Shown here piece after piece: positions 1-6,032 of a DNA stretch of 6,140 nt. How positions within the stretch are numbered: position 1 is the first letter of the stretch; the number at the start of each line of letters is the position of its first letter. Origin of the DNA: an uncultured Oscillospiraceae bacterium (GTDB lineage Bacteria; Bacillota; Clostridia; Oscillospirales; Oscillospiraceae); NCBI GenBank assembly GCA_934573945.1, contig CAKTMQ010000096.1, positions 1-6,140 on the forward strand, given 5' to 3'. Position numbers and translations under genes: made by a program. Below the pieces are notes generated by a model. It was not told the DNA's origin. It ran no database searches and was given only the letters and a program-made list of their open reading frames with translations.

Positions 1-1046
1 ACGCCCTCGTGGGACAGCGCCGCCAGATAGGTGGCCAGTGCGTTGGGCTGGTCGGGCAGCACGGTGGAGAAGCTGGCAACGCGTCCCTCGGCGGTGAGGC
101 CGTGCTTGATGATGCGCTCCAGCATGGTCACGTCCACATTGCCGCCGGAGAGCAGGGCACAGACGGTCTTGCCCTGCACGTCGATCTTACCGGACATCAC
201 CGCCGCCACGCTGACGGCGCCGGCGCCCTCGGTGATCAGCTTCTGCTTTTCCAGGATGGTCAGGATGGCTGCGGCGATCTCGCTCTCACTGACAGTGACC
301 ACCTTGTCCACGTACCGGCGGCACATATCAAAGGTCAGCTCACCGGCGGTTTTGACCTGAATACCGTCGGCCATGGTGCCCACCTGGGGCAGGGTGATGA
401 TCTTGTCCTGCCGCAGCGCCTCGTACATACTGGCGGCGCCCTCGGCCTGCACGCCGATGACCTGGCAGGAGGGCTTCAGCTCCTTGACGGCTCTGGCCAC
501 GCCGGAGATCAGGCCGCCGCCGCCGATGGCCGTGATGATCACGTCCACGTCGGGCAGCTGCTCCAGGATCTCCAGACCGATGGTGCCCTGACCGGCCATG
601 ATGCTGTAGTCGTCGAAGGGGTGAATGAAGGTATAGCCCTTTTCATCCCGCAGGCGGATGGCCTCGGCGTAGGCGTCGTCATACACGCCGGGCACCAGCA
701 CTACCTCCGCGCCGTAGCTGCGGGTGGCCTCGATCTTGGACAGGGGCGCGCCCTGGGGGATGCAGATGACGGCGTGGATGCCCATGTCGCGGGCAGCAAA
801 GGCCACGCCCTGGGCATGGTTGCCGGCGGAACAGGCGATCACGCCCCGACGCTTCTCCTCCTCGGTCAGCGTGGCGATCTTGTAGTACGCGCCCCGCAGC
901 TTGAAAGCGCCGGTCTTTTGCAGACAGTCCGCTTTCAGATACAGACGGCAGTTCTGGGTGATACCTGTGCTGGGGATCACCGGCGTCTTGTTGATCACGC
1001 CGGACAGTACGCGCTGGGCGTCGCGGAGCATTTCCATGGTCAGCAT
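1..1046 (-). CDS. ilvA: Threonine ammonia-lyase (threonine dehydratase), 3' end cut by window edge
   Basis: This cytosolic PLP enzyme deaminates L-threonine to 2-oxobutanoate and ammonia, the first step of isoleucine synthesis or of threonine catabolism. I translated the minus strand by hand: 348 codons are present without a stop, out of roughly 400 expected. The PLP-binding lysine is Lys49 in TGAFKLRGA. The cofactor-phosphate loop is GGGGL at 175-179. SAGNHAQG (73-80) is the substrate-binding asparagine loop, and SGGNVD lies at 300-305. From about residue 322 the sequence enters an ACT-like domain (GRVASFSTVLPDQPN), which is truncated here. I chose the ATG at 1046 because AAGGAGG (1054-1060) sits 7 nt upstream; in-frame ATGs at 1037 and 1031 are too far downstream to be preferred. 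The single-ACT architecture fits the short ilvA/tdcB form, so the symbol could equally be tdcB. The gene is divergent from the acyltransferase operon. Family assignment is very secure; biosynthetic versus catabolic role is not. Confidence 0.95.
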   Translation of the reverse strand, partial: MLTMEMLRDAQRVLSGVINKTPVIPSTGITQNCRLYLKADCLQKTGAFKLRGAYYKIATLTEEEKRRGVIACSAGNHAQGVAFAARDMGIHAVICIPQGAPLSKIEATRSYGAEVVLVPGVYDDAYAEAIRLRDEKGYTFIHPFDDYSIMAGQGTIGLEILEQLPDVDVIITAIGGGGLISGVARAVKELKPSCQVIGVQAEGAASMYEALRQDKIITLPQVGTMADGIQVKTAGELTFDMCRRYVDKVVTVSESEIAAAILTILEKQKLITEGAGAVSVAAVMSGKIDVQGKTVCALLSGGNVDVTMLERIIKHGLTAEGRVASFSTVLPDQPNALATYLAALSHEG

Positions 1047-1053
1047 AGTGGTT

Positions 1054-1060
1054 CCTCCTT
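1054..1060 (-). promoter_or_regulatory. Ribosome binding site deciding the lyase start
   Basis: AAGGAGG on the minus strand is a full match to the anti-Shine-Dalgarno sequence, 7 nt before ATG 1046. It selects the first of three closely spaced in-frame ATGs. Confidence 0.85.
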
Positions 1061-1107
1061 CACATTTGTTCGTGCAGTGCGGACAATATGAGTTTTTCTG
1101 TCTTTCT

Positions 1108-1136
1108 ATAGTAGCACATCCGGCAGGTGAATGCAA
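1108..1136 (-). promoter_or_regulatory. Putative sigma-A promoter of the threonine ammonia-lyase gene
   Basis: Read on the minus strand, TTGCAT (1131-1136) and TACTAT (1108-1113) are separated by exactly 17 nt. The -10 box is preceded by TG plus one base, giving an extended -10. Transcription would start near 1100, leaving a leader of about 54 nt before the ATG at 1046. That is too short for a T-box or other amino-acid-sensing leader. Both boxes are imperfect, so this is a reasoned guess. Confidence 0.5.
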
Positions 1137-1208
1137 TCGCTTTTTTGGAAAAAAGGGTGCGTTTCTCCCGAAAAAAGTGTCAGGCGTATCGACGGAGCAG
1201 GGGAGAAT

Positions 1209-1237
1209 TTGACAAACGAGGGAGAAACGTCTATAAT
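1209..1237 (+). promoter_or_regulatory. Consensus sigma-A promoter of the acyltransferase/acyl-CoA synthetase operon
   Basis: TTGACA (1209-1214) and TATAAT (1232-1237) are both perfect consensus hexamers with an optimal 17-nt spacer. Transcription should start around 1244, leaving a leader of about 60 nt before the ATG at 1306. Such a promoter implies high basal expression unless it is repressed. I see no clear operator palindrome over it. Confidence 0.88.
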
Positions 1238-1286
1238 ATACTCTGGTTCTTTATTTTTACCTGTTAAGAGAATGCGATCCGAAAGA

Positions 1287-1293
1287 AAAGGAG
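1287..1293 (+). promoter_or_regulatory. Ribosome binding site of the E2-like acyltransferase gene
   Basis: AAAGGAG lies 12 nt before ATG 1306, a little further than usual. No closer in-frame start exists, so it supports this ATG. Confidence 0.65.
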
Positions 1294-1305
1294 TTACATA
1301 CACAT

Positions 1306-2181
1306 ATGGAGCAATACAAGCGCCGCCGCGGTGACCGGCGGGACGGGCGGCTTCTGCGGGAGCTGGATTCCCTGCATTTCATCACCGGCATCATCTATCC
1401 CAACCGCTGCGACAACGAGGCCTATATTTCCGAGCGGATCGATCTGACCGCCATCAACGCTTATCTGGCCGAGAAGAACAAAACAGAGACGGACTTTCCC
1501 TACACCATGTTCCACCTGGTGGTGGCCGCCCTGCTCAAGACCATCACCCTGCGGCCCAAGCTGAACCGCTTCATCGTCAACAGCAACTTCTATCAGCGCA
1601 ACGAGGTGTCCGCCGCCTTCGTGGTGAAAAAGCAGTTCTCCGACAAGGGCGCGGAGGCGCTGGCCTTCCTCCACGGCAAGGATGAGTTCACCGTGGAGGA
1701 CGTGCATGAGTACATCCGCTCCCAGGTGCAGGAGTGCCGTTCCGAGAAGGTGGATGCCTCCACTGCGGGCATGGATATGTTCAACAAGATGCCCCGTTGG
1801 ATGGGCAAAGCCATCGTGCGGTTTCTGATGTTCCTGGACCGGCACGGCTGGGTGCCCGCCGACCTGATCGCCACTGACCCCTATTACAGCTCTGTGGTCA
1901 TCTCCAATCTGGGCTCCATCAAGCTCAAGTGCGGCTATCACCACCTGACCAACTGGGGCACCTGCTCCCTGTTCTGCATCATCGGCGAGAAGAAGATGTC
2001 TCCGTTTTTTGACGCGGACGGCCATGTGACCATGAAGGAGACGCTGGATCTGGGTCTGACCATTGACGAGCGGCTGGCGGACGGCTATTACTACTCCAAG
2101 TCCGTGCGGCTGCTGAAATATCTGCTTGAACACCCCGAGGAACTGGAAAAACCGCTGAAGGAGGAAGTACAGTATGAGTGA
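1306..2181 (+). CDS. Stand-alone 2-oxoacid dehydrogenase E2-like / CAT-fold acyltransferase domain protein
   Basis: This 291-residue protein resembles the catalytic domain of dihydrolipoamide acyltransferases (E2) and the chloramphenicol acetyltransferase fold. It has no lipoyl domain and no E3/E1-binding domain. Family-like landmarks are the helix and strand around PYTMFHLVVAALLKTITLRP (about 65-84), followed by KLNRF; the SNLGSIKLKCGYHHLTNWGT segment (about 204-223), equivalent to the E2 SNLG region; and TIDERLADGYYYSKSV near the C terminus. That last stretch aligns with the E2 active-site motif DHRxxDG, but the catalytic His is Glu255 here, while Asp259-Gly260 are kept. No signal peptide or membrane segment is visible, so it is probably cytosolic. 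Its stop codon overlaps the start of the acyl-CoA synthetase gene by 8 bp, so the two are very likely co-translated and act together. It may transfer or bind an acyl group, or be a non-catalytic partner. The fold assignment is fairly secure; the activity is unknown. Confidence 0.82.
   Translation: MEQYKRRRGDRRDGRLLRELDSLHFITGIIYPNRCDNEAYISERIDLTAINAYLAEKNKTETDFPYTMFHLVVAALLKTITLRPKLNRFIVNSNFYQRNEVSAAFVVKKQFSDKGAEALAFLHGKDEFTVEDVHEYIRSQVQECRSEKVDASTAGMDMFNKMPRWMGKAIVRFLMFLDRHGWVPADLIATDPYYSSVVISNLGSIKLKCGYHHLTNWGTCSLFCIIGEKKMSPFFDADGHVTMKETLDLGLTIDERLADGYYYSKSVRLLKYLLEHPEELEKPLKEEVQYE
2158..2164 (+). promoter_or_regulatory. Internal ribosome binding site for the acyl-CoA synthetase
   Basis: AAGGAGG lies inside the 3' end of the acyltransferase gene, 9 nt before ATG 2174. 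With the 8-bp gene overlap ATGAGTGA (2174-2181), it indicates translational coupling of the two genes. Confidence 0.85.
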
Positions 2182-3901
2182 AGTAAAAATGCCCTGGAAG
2201 GATTACGTAGGTGACGTGCCGCTGCATCTGGATTATTTCCAGGGTTCCATGTTTGAAGCTGTGGAGAAGATGGCGCAGGCATATCCCAACAACATCGCCT
2301 TCGACTTCATGGGGAAATCCACCACCTACCGCAAGATGGTGCAGGAGATCGAGAAGTGCGCCAAGAGCCTGAAAACTTTGGGCGTCCGCCCCGGTGACAA
2401 GATCACCATCGCCATGCCCAACTGCCCCCAGGCCATCTATATGTTCTATGCGGTCAATCTGGTGGGCGGCATCGCCAACATGATCCATCCCCTGTCGGCA
2501 GAGAAGGAAATCGAGTTCTATCTTAACGCCTCCGAGTCCACCACCGCCATTACGCTGGATCAGTTCTACGACAAGTTTGAACACATCCGGCAGAACACCA
2601 AGATCATCAACATCATCATCGCCTCGGTGAAGGACGCCCTGTCCCGCACCATCCGCGCCGGCTATATGCTGACGGAGGGACGCAAGATCCAGAAGATCCC
2701 CGATGACGCACCGGTGATCCGCTGGAGGGAATTCATGGATATGTCCCGGTACTGCTTCTACAAGAACTACCGGGTGGAGCGTGGCTACGACGATCCCGCC
2801 GTCATCCTGTATTCCGGCGGCACCACCGGTACCACCAAGGGCATCGTGCTGACCAACGGCAACTTCAACGCCCTGGGACAGCAGATCATCGCCACCAACC
2901 CCATGTTCCGTCCCGGTGACAAGATGCTGGCGGCCATGCCGCTGTTCCACGGCTTCGGTCTGGGCGTCTGCGTCCACTCCATGCTGTCGCAGGGCGGCCG
3001 CTGCATCCTGATCCCCCGGTTTACCGCAAAGAGCTACGCCAAGCAGATCGTCAAGTACAAGTGCAACTTCATCGCCGGTGTGCCCACGCTGTATGAGGCG
3101 CTGCTGCGGCTGCCCAGCATGGAGGGCGCCGATCTCAGCAGCCTGAAGGGCGTGTTCTCCGGCGGCGACAGCCTGTCCATCGAGCTGAAGAAGAAGTTCG
3201 ACAAGTTCCTGTACGATCATCACGCGTCGATCCAGGTGCGCGAGGGCTACGGCACCACCGAGACGGTGACGGCCTGCTGCCTGACGCCTCCCAATATGTA
3301 TAAGGAGGGCTCCATCGGCGTGCCCTTCCCCGACACCTATATCAAGATCGTCAAGCCCGGCACCGACGAGGAACTGCCCTACGGCGAAGAGGGTGAGATC
3401 CTGCTGGCCGGCCCCACGGTCATGAAGGAGTACATGAACCATCCCGACGAGACGGCGCAGACCCTGCGTAAGCACGACGACGGCATGACCTGGGTCTACA
3501 CCGGCGATCTGGGTACCATGGACGAGCAGGGCTTTATCTACTTCCGCGGCCGTGCCAAGCGCATGATCATCTCCTCCGGCTATAACGTCTATCCCGGTCA
3601 GTTGGAGAACATTCTGGACGCCAACGACAAGGTGCAGATGAGCTGCGTCATCGGTGTGCCCGACGCCTACAAGATGCAGAAGGTGAAGGCGTTTGTTATG
3701 CTCAAGCCCGGTATCCCTGCTGATGACGCCACCCGTCAGGAGCTGCTGGGCTATTGCCGCAAGCACATTGCCAAGTATGCCATGCCTTATGACATCGAGT
3801 TCCGTGAGGAGCTGCCCAAGACGCTGGTGGGCAAGGTGGCCTACCGCGTGCTGGAGGAGGAAGAGCTGGCCAAGATCGCCAGAGAAAAAGCGACGAAATA
3901 A
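2174..3901 (+). CDS. AMP-forming acyl-CoA synthetase (ANL superfamily, fatty-acid--CoA ligase type)
   Basis: The enzyme adenylates a carboxylic acid with ATP and then transfers the acyl group to a thiol, normally CoA. All core ANL motifs are present in the 575 residues. The phosphate loop is YSGGTTGTTKG (213-223). The acyl-CoA synthetase PLFHGFG segment is at 256-262. The A5 motif is YGTTE (359-363). The ribose-binding Asp445 lies in YTGD. The hinge and A8 region is FRGRAKRMIISSGYNVYPG (from 457). The C-terminal catalytic lysine is Lys554 in VGKVAYR. The length is typical of medium/long-chain acyl-CoA ligases and much longer than a bare adenylation domain. No transmembrane segment or signal peptide stands out. 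It overlaps the upstream E2-like gene by 8 bp and ends just before a strong terminator, so it is the last gene of a two-gene operon. The acid substrate (fatty, branched or aromatic) cannot be told from motifs. An acyl-carrier-protein or E2-like partner as acyl acceptor is possible but unproven. Confidence 0.93.
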   Translation: MSEVKMPWKDYVGDVPLHLDYFQGSMFEAVEKMAQAYPNNIAFDFMGKSTTYRKMVQEIEKCAKSLKTLGVRPGDKITIAMPNCPQAIYMFYAVNLVGGIANMIHPLSAEKEIEFYLNASESTTAITLDQFYDKFEHIRQNTKIINIIIASVKDALSRTIRAGYMLTEGRKIQKIPDDAPVIRWREFMDMSRYCFYKNYRVERGYDDPAVILYSGGTTGTTKGIVLTNGNFNALGQQIIATNPMFRPGDKMLAAMPLFHGFGLGVCVHSMLSQGGRCILIPRFTAKSYAKQIVKYKCNFIAGVPTLYEALLRLPSMEGADLSSLKGVFSGGDSLSIELKKKFDKFLYDHHASIQVREGYGTTETVTACCLTPPNMYKEGSIGVPFPDTYIKIVKPGTDEELPYGEEGEILLAGPTVMKEYMNHPDETAQTLRKHDDGMTWVYTGDLGTMDEQGFIYFRGRAKRMIISSGYNVYPGQLENILDANDKVQMSCVIGVPDAYKMQKVKAFVMLKPGIPADDATRQELLGYCRKHIAKYAMPYDIEFREELPKTLVGKVAYRVLEEEELAKIAREKATK

Positions 3902-3908
3902 AGACGGC

Positions 3909-3953
3909 ACTATATAAAGAAGAGCGGCCATAGGCCGCTCTTCTTTATATAGT
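3909..3953 (+). terminator. Perfect 21-bp hairpin terminator after the acyl-CoA synthetase gene
   Basis: Arms 3909-3929 and 3933-3953 are exactly complementary over 21 bp around a 3-nt ATA loop. The inner GC core (AGAGCGGCC/GGCCGCTCT) is followed by a pyrimidine-rich TCTTTATAT. It starts 7 nt after the stop codon. Because the outer arm is AT-rich on both sides, it could act in either direction. Confidence 0.88.
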
Positions 3954-3957
3954 AGGT

Positions 3958-3986
3958 TTGACAACGGATGCGGACTTTTGTGTAAA
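3958..3986 (+). promoter_or_regulatory. Possible upstream promoter for the exported-protein gene
   Basis: A perfect TTGACA (3958-3963) is followed after 17 nt by TGTAAA (3981-3986), a 4/6 match to the -10 consensus. It begins only 4 nt after the terminator hairpin. It is weaker evidence than the promoter at 4044-4072, and both could be used. Confidence 0.35.
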
Positions 3987-4043
3987 AACACGATAAAAAC
4001 TCAAAAAAATTCTAATAAATTGCATAAAAATAGTCTTTGCAGC

Positions 4044-4072
4044 TTGCGGGAGAGGGCAGTAGGTAGTATAAT
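4044..4072 (+). promoter_or_regulatory. Likely main promoter of the exported TasA-like gene
   Basis: A perfect TATAAT (4067-4072) has TTGCGG (4044-4049) 17 nt upstream. The AT-rich stretch at about 3990-4030, with A-runs, could serve as an UP element. Transcription would start near 4080, giving a leader of about 176 nt before ATG 4256. Confidence 0.62.
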
Positions 4073-4107
4073 CAAATTGTATATGCGTGATGAGGGATAC
4101 GAACGGC

Positions 4108-4131
4108 CAGACCGCACATATGTGCGGTCTG
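4108..4131. repeat. Perfect 24-bp palindrome in the leader
   Basis: The left half is CAGACCGCACAT and the right half is its exact reverse complement, with no spacer. On DNA it could be an operator for a dimeric repressor placed about 30 bp after the predicted start site. As RNA it would fold into a stem followed by TTTCTTCT, resembling a weak intrinsic terminator. The sequence cannot distinguish the two. Confidence 0.75.
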
Positions 4132-4178
4132 TTTCTTCTGGTGAAGAAACAAGAGGTTCTTCGCGGAACGGGTCACGC

Positions 4179-4199
4179 AGCAGGGGAGACCCCGCTTTT
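4179..4199 (+). terminator. Candidate attenuator hairpin in the leader
   Basis: GGGG (4183-4186) pairs with CCCC (4190-4193) around an AGA loop. AGC/GCT continue the stem with one bulged A, and TTTT (4196-4199) overlaps and follows its end. The stem is short and the T-run only four long, so premature termination here is a suggestion rather than a firm call. Confidence 0.3.
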
Positions 4200-4255
4200 G
4201 CCGGCAGGGGGGAAATGACAGCAGGCCGGTAAAAATCACATATTGGAGGAACAAC

Positions 4256-5935
4256 ATGAACAACAAACGAACAAGCAGACGGGCACTGCTGACCAGTGCG
4301 ATGGCGCTGGTGATGTGTCTGGTGATGCTGGTGGGCACCACCTTCGCGTGGTTCACCGACAGCGTGACCAGCGGCGTCAACACCATCAAGTCCGGCAATC
4401 TGGACGTGGCGCTGAGCGTGAAAAACACTGTGGGTGGTGACTTTACCGAGGTCACCGGCACTACGCAGGTGTTTCAGAACAGCGACAAGTGGGAGCCGGG
4501 TCATGTGGACTTCGCCGTGCTGAAGATCGAGAATCTGGGCACACTGGCGCTGAAGTACAAGCTGGGCATTGTGGCTGCCAGCGAAAAGACCGGCGTAACG
4601 GAGGACAACACAGTGATCAAGCTGTCCGAGCATCTGCGGTATGCGGTGCTGCCCGGCGACGTGACCACGGAGGCGGGCTTTGACCGCACGGCGCTGCTGA
4701 CCAAGGTTGGCGACGGCGTGAAGCTGTCCACCGTGGACGGTATTGCTTACTACACGGCTGAGGGCGCGGAGAGCGATGAGACGGTGCTGGAGGTCGGCAA
4801 GAAGGGCAATGACGCCCAGCTGGTGACGCTGGTGGTGTGGATGCCCACCACCGTTGGCAACGAGGCCAACCACAAGACTGGTACGGAGGCACCCAGCATC
4901 AATATGGGTGTGAGTCTGGTGGCGACCCAGGCCATGAAAGAGACGGACAGCTTCGGCGACGATTACGACAAGGACGCCGACTATCCCGTGGCCAGCAAGG
5001 ATGACCTGAAGAGCGCACTGGATGAGATCAACAACAGCGAGACGACCGGCGTGAACACCATCGTGATGACGGATGATTTCACCTTTGACAACGAGACGCT
5101 GGAGGTGGCCAAGGGCACCGTGGATCTGGATCTGAACGGCAAGGTGCTGACCATCAATTCCGGTGATCTGGACGGCGTGCTGGTGAAGGACGGCGCAACA
5201 CTGAACTTGACCGGCGGCAGCGGCAAGCTGAACATTGCCAGCGGCGCGGGCAAAGCCATCCGGCTGGAGAATCAGGCGGCCACCAGCGAGGGTACGACCA
5301 CGCTGAATGTGGAGGACATCACCATCGACATCAAGAACGACGCCCGTGTCAAGACGGCCATCTACGCCTACGGTGAGAACGGTGCGGATACCGGCATCGT
5401 GATCAACGTCAAGTCCGGCGCGGAGATCAACGTGACGGGCGACCGGAACTTCTGTGCCATTCAGCTGGCCAACAACGCCACGCTGAATTTTGACGGCGGC
5501 GTGATCAACGCCAGCGGCGTCGGCAGCGTGCTGGTGGCCGGTCGGGACAATGCGGGGACGGATGCAGATGACATTCTGCTGAACTTCAACGCGGGTGCTA
5601 TCAACATCACCGGCGGCTGCGTCACGGGTATCGAGTGCAACTACTTCGCCACGGCCAACATGAACGGCGGCCAGATCAACATCACCGGAGACTGCGACGA
5701 CTCCTACGGCGTGGGTGCATCCTTCGGCGGATACATCAACATCAACGGCGGCACCATTCATGTGAATGCCACCTCCGGCAGTGCCTGCGCGGTGGCCACT
5801 TACGGCAACTACAGCACGGAGCGGAAGTCCACCATCACCATCGGCGCCGGCGCTACCATCACGCTGGGTGATGCGGCTTATAACGCACTGTCCGATATGT
5901 ATCCCAATACGGTACTGATCGATCAGCGCGGCTGA
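4256..5935 (+). CDS. Exported protein: SipW-type signal peptide, TasA/camelysin-like module, beta-helix-like C-terminal repeats
   Basis: This 559-residue protein is very probably secreted or surface-exposed. Its N terminus has a basic stretch (KRTSRR), a hydrophobic core (10-30) and the signature GTTFAWFTDSVTSGVNTIKS (27-46), typical of the SipW-dependent signal peptides of TasA/CalY-type fibre proteins. Cleavage would fall near Ala31. Residues 32 to about 235 form a beta-rich module that includes SGNLDVAL and a WEPG motif, as in the TasA/camelysin group. After an Asp-rich linker (about 233-243) comes a long region of short beta repeats with N-G-G turns. Examples are INITGG (449-454), NMNGGQINITG (468-478) and ININGGTIHVN (494-504), spaced 25-27 residues, which suggests a right-handed parallel beta-helix. 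Five cysteines (400, 455, 461, 480, 511) lie in this part. There is no LPXTG anchor, no C-terminal membrane helix and no lipobox. GGAGG lies 6 nt before the ATG. No SipW peptidase gene is in view. A matrix-fibre or adhesin role is inferred; the binding target is unknown. Confidence 0.88.
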   Translation: MNNKRTSRRALLTSAMALVMCLVMLVGTTFAWFTDSVTSGVNTIKSGNLDVALSVKNTVGGDFTEVTGTTQVFQNSDKWEPGHVDFAVLKIENLGTLALKYKLGIVAASEKTGVTEDNTVIKLSEHLRYAVLPGDVTTEAGFDRTALLTKVGDGVKLSTVDGIAYYTAEGAESDETVLEVGKKGNDAQLVTLVVWMPTTVGNEANHKTGTEAPSINMGVSLVATQAMKETDSFGDDYDKDADYPVASKDDLKSALDEINNSETTGVNTIVMTDDFTFDNETLEVAKGTVDLDLNGKVLTINSGDLDGVLVKDGATLNLTGGSGKLNIASGAGKAIRLENQAATSEGTTTLNVEDITIDIKNDARVKTAIYAYGENGADTGIVINVKSGAEINVTGDRNFCAIQLANNATLNFDGGVINASGVGSVLVAGRDNAGTDADDILLNFNAGAINITGGCVTGIECNYFATANMNGGQINITGDCDDSYGVGASFGGYININGGTIHVNATSGSACAVATYGNYSTERKSTITIGAGATITLGDAAYNALSDMYPNTVLIDQRG

Positions 5936-5963
5936 GTGTAAGACTTTACGGAAGAACATAAGA

Positions 5964-5996
5964 ACACGCCCCCATCTTTTTCAGATGGGGGCGTGT
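5964..5996 (+). terminator. Hairpin downstream of the exported-protein gene
   Basis: A 14-bp perfect stem (5964-5977 with 5983-5996, core CGCCCCCATCT) closes a 5-nt TTTTC loop, 28 nt after the stop codon. It is very stable but is not followed by a T-run. It may therefore protect the 3' end or work together with the next hairpin. Confidence 0.65.
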
Positions 5997-6001
5997 CAGT
6001 C

Positions 6002-6028
6002 TGTCAAAAGGGCGGAGCTTTTTTGACA
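6002..6028. repeat. Short inverted repeat TGTCAAAA/TTTTGACA
   Basis: TGTCAAAA (6002-6009) and TTTTGACA (6021-6028) are perfect 8-bp inverted copies separated by 11 nt. They carry TTGACA on both strands, but neither has a -10 box at a suitable distance, so I do not call a promoter. The function is unknown. Confidence 0.35.
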
Positions 6029-6032
6029 AATG

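Larger units (their letters stand above)
4080..4255 (+). promoter_or_regulatory. Long structured 5' leader of the exported TasA-like gene
   Basis: The stretch holds no credible gene but a chain of inverted repeats. These are a perfect palindrome (4108-4131); GTTTCTTC/GAAGAAAC (4131-4138 with 4143-4150); GTTC/GAAC (4156-4159 with 4166-4169); a GGGG-AGA-CCCC stem extended by AGC/GCT around a bulged A and running into TTTT (4179-4199); and CCGGC/GCCGG (4201-4205 with 4225-4229). Competing pairings exist: GAAGAA 4143-4148 with TTCTTC 4157-4162, and GGGTC 4170-4174 with GACCC 4188-4192. The layout is compatible with an attenuator, but it matches no riboswitch class I recognise. The ribosome binding site GGAGG (4245-4249) is 6 nt from the ATG. 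Confidence 0.45.

Noticed and set aside
9..1091. Long plus-strand open frame opposite the lyase gene
   Set aside because: It is the antisense shadow of the threonine ammonia-lyase frame, which has full PLP-enzyme motifs. The shadow product is a low-complexity Gly/His/Asp-rich string with no family features.
1047..1100. T-box or amino-acid riboswitch ahead of the threonine ammonia-lyase gene
   Set aside because: The leader from the predicted start site is only about 54 nt and shows no T-box sequence or terminator hairpin.
1979..3991. Minus-strand open frame of 670 codons across the acyl-CoA synthetase
   Set aside because: It arises from biased third-codon positions of the real gene on the other strand. 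It has no ribosome binding site logic, it crosses the terminator hairpin, and its product is a His/Gly/Asp-rich shadow.
3978..4232. Possible small gene of 84 codons in the leader region
   Set aside because: It covers the -10 box and all the inverted repeats, lacks a ribosome binding site and gives a composition typical of non-coding DNA. A shorter start at 4084 also lacks a ribosome binding site, so a leader peptide is unsupported.
4274..4300. Twin-arginine (Tat) signal suggested by SRRALL near the N terminus
   Set aside because: The residues after RR lack the Tat consensus Phe, and the downstream AWFTDS signature is diagnostic of SipW/Sec-type export.
4001..5959. Minus-strand open frame of 652 codons opposite the exported-protein gene
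   Set aside because: It spans the promoter, leader, gene and downstream region of the plus-strand gene, and its product is low-complexity without motifs. The plus-strand product has a clear signal peptide and domain structure.
6002..6028. TTGACA hexamers on both strands as promoters
   Set aside because: No -10-like hexamer lies 16-18 nt downstream on either strand, and the region sits between convergent transcription units.
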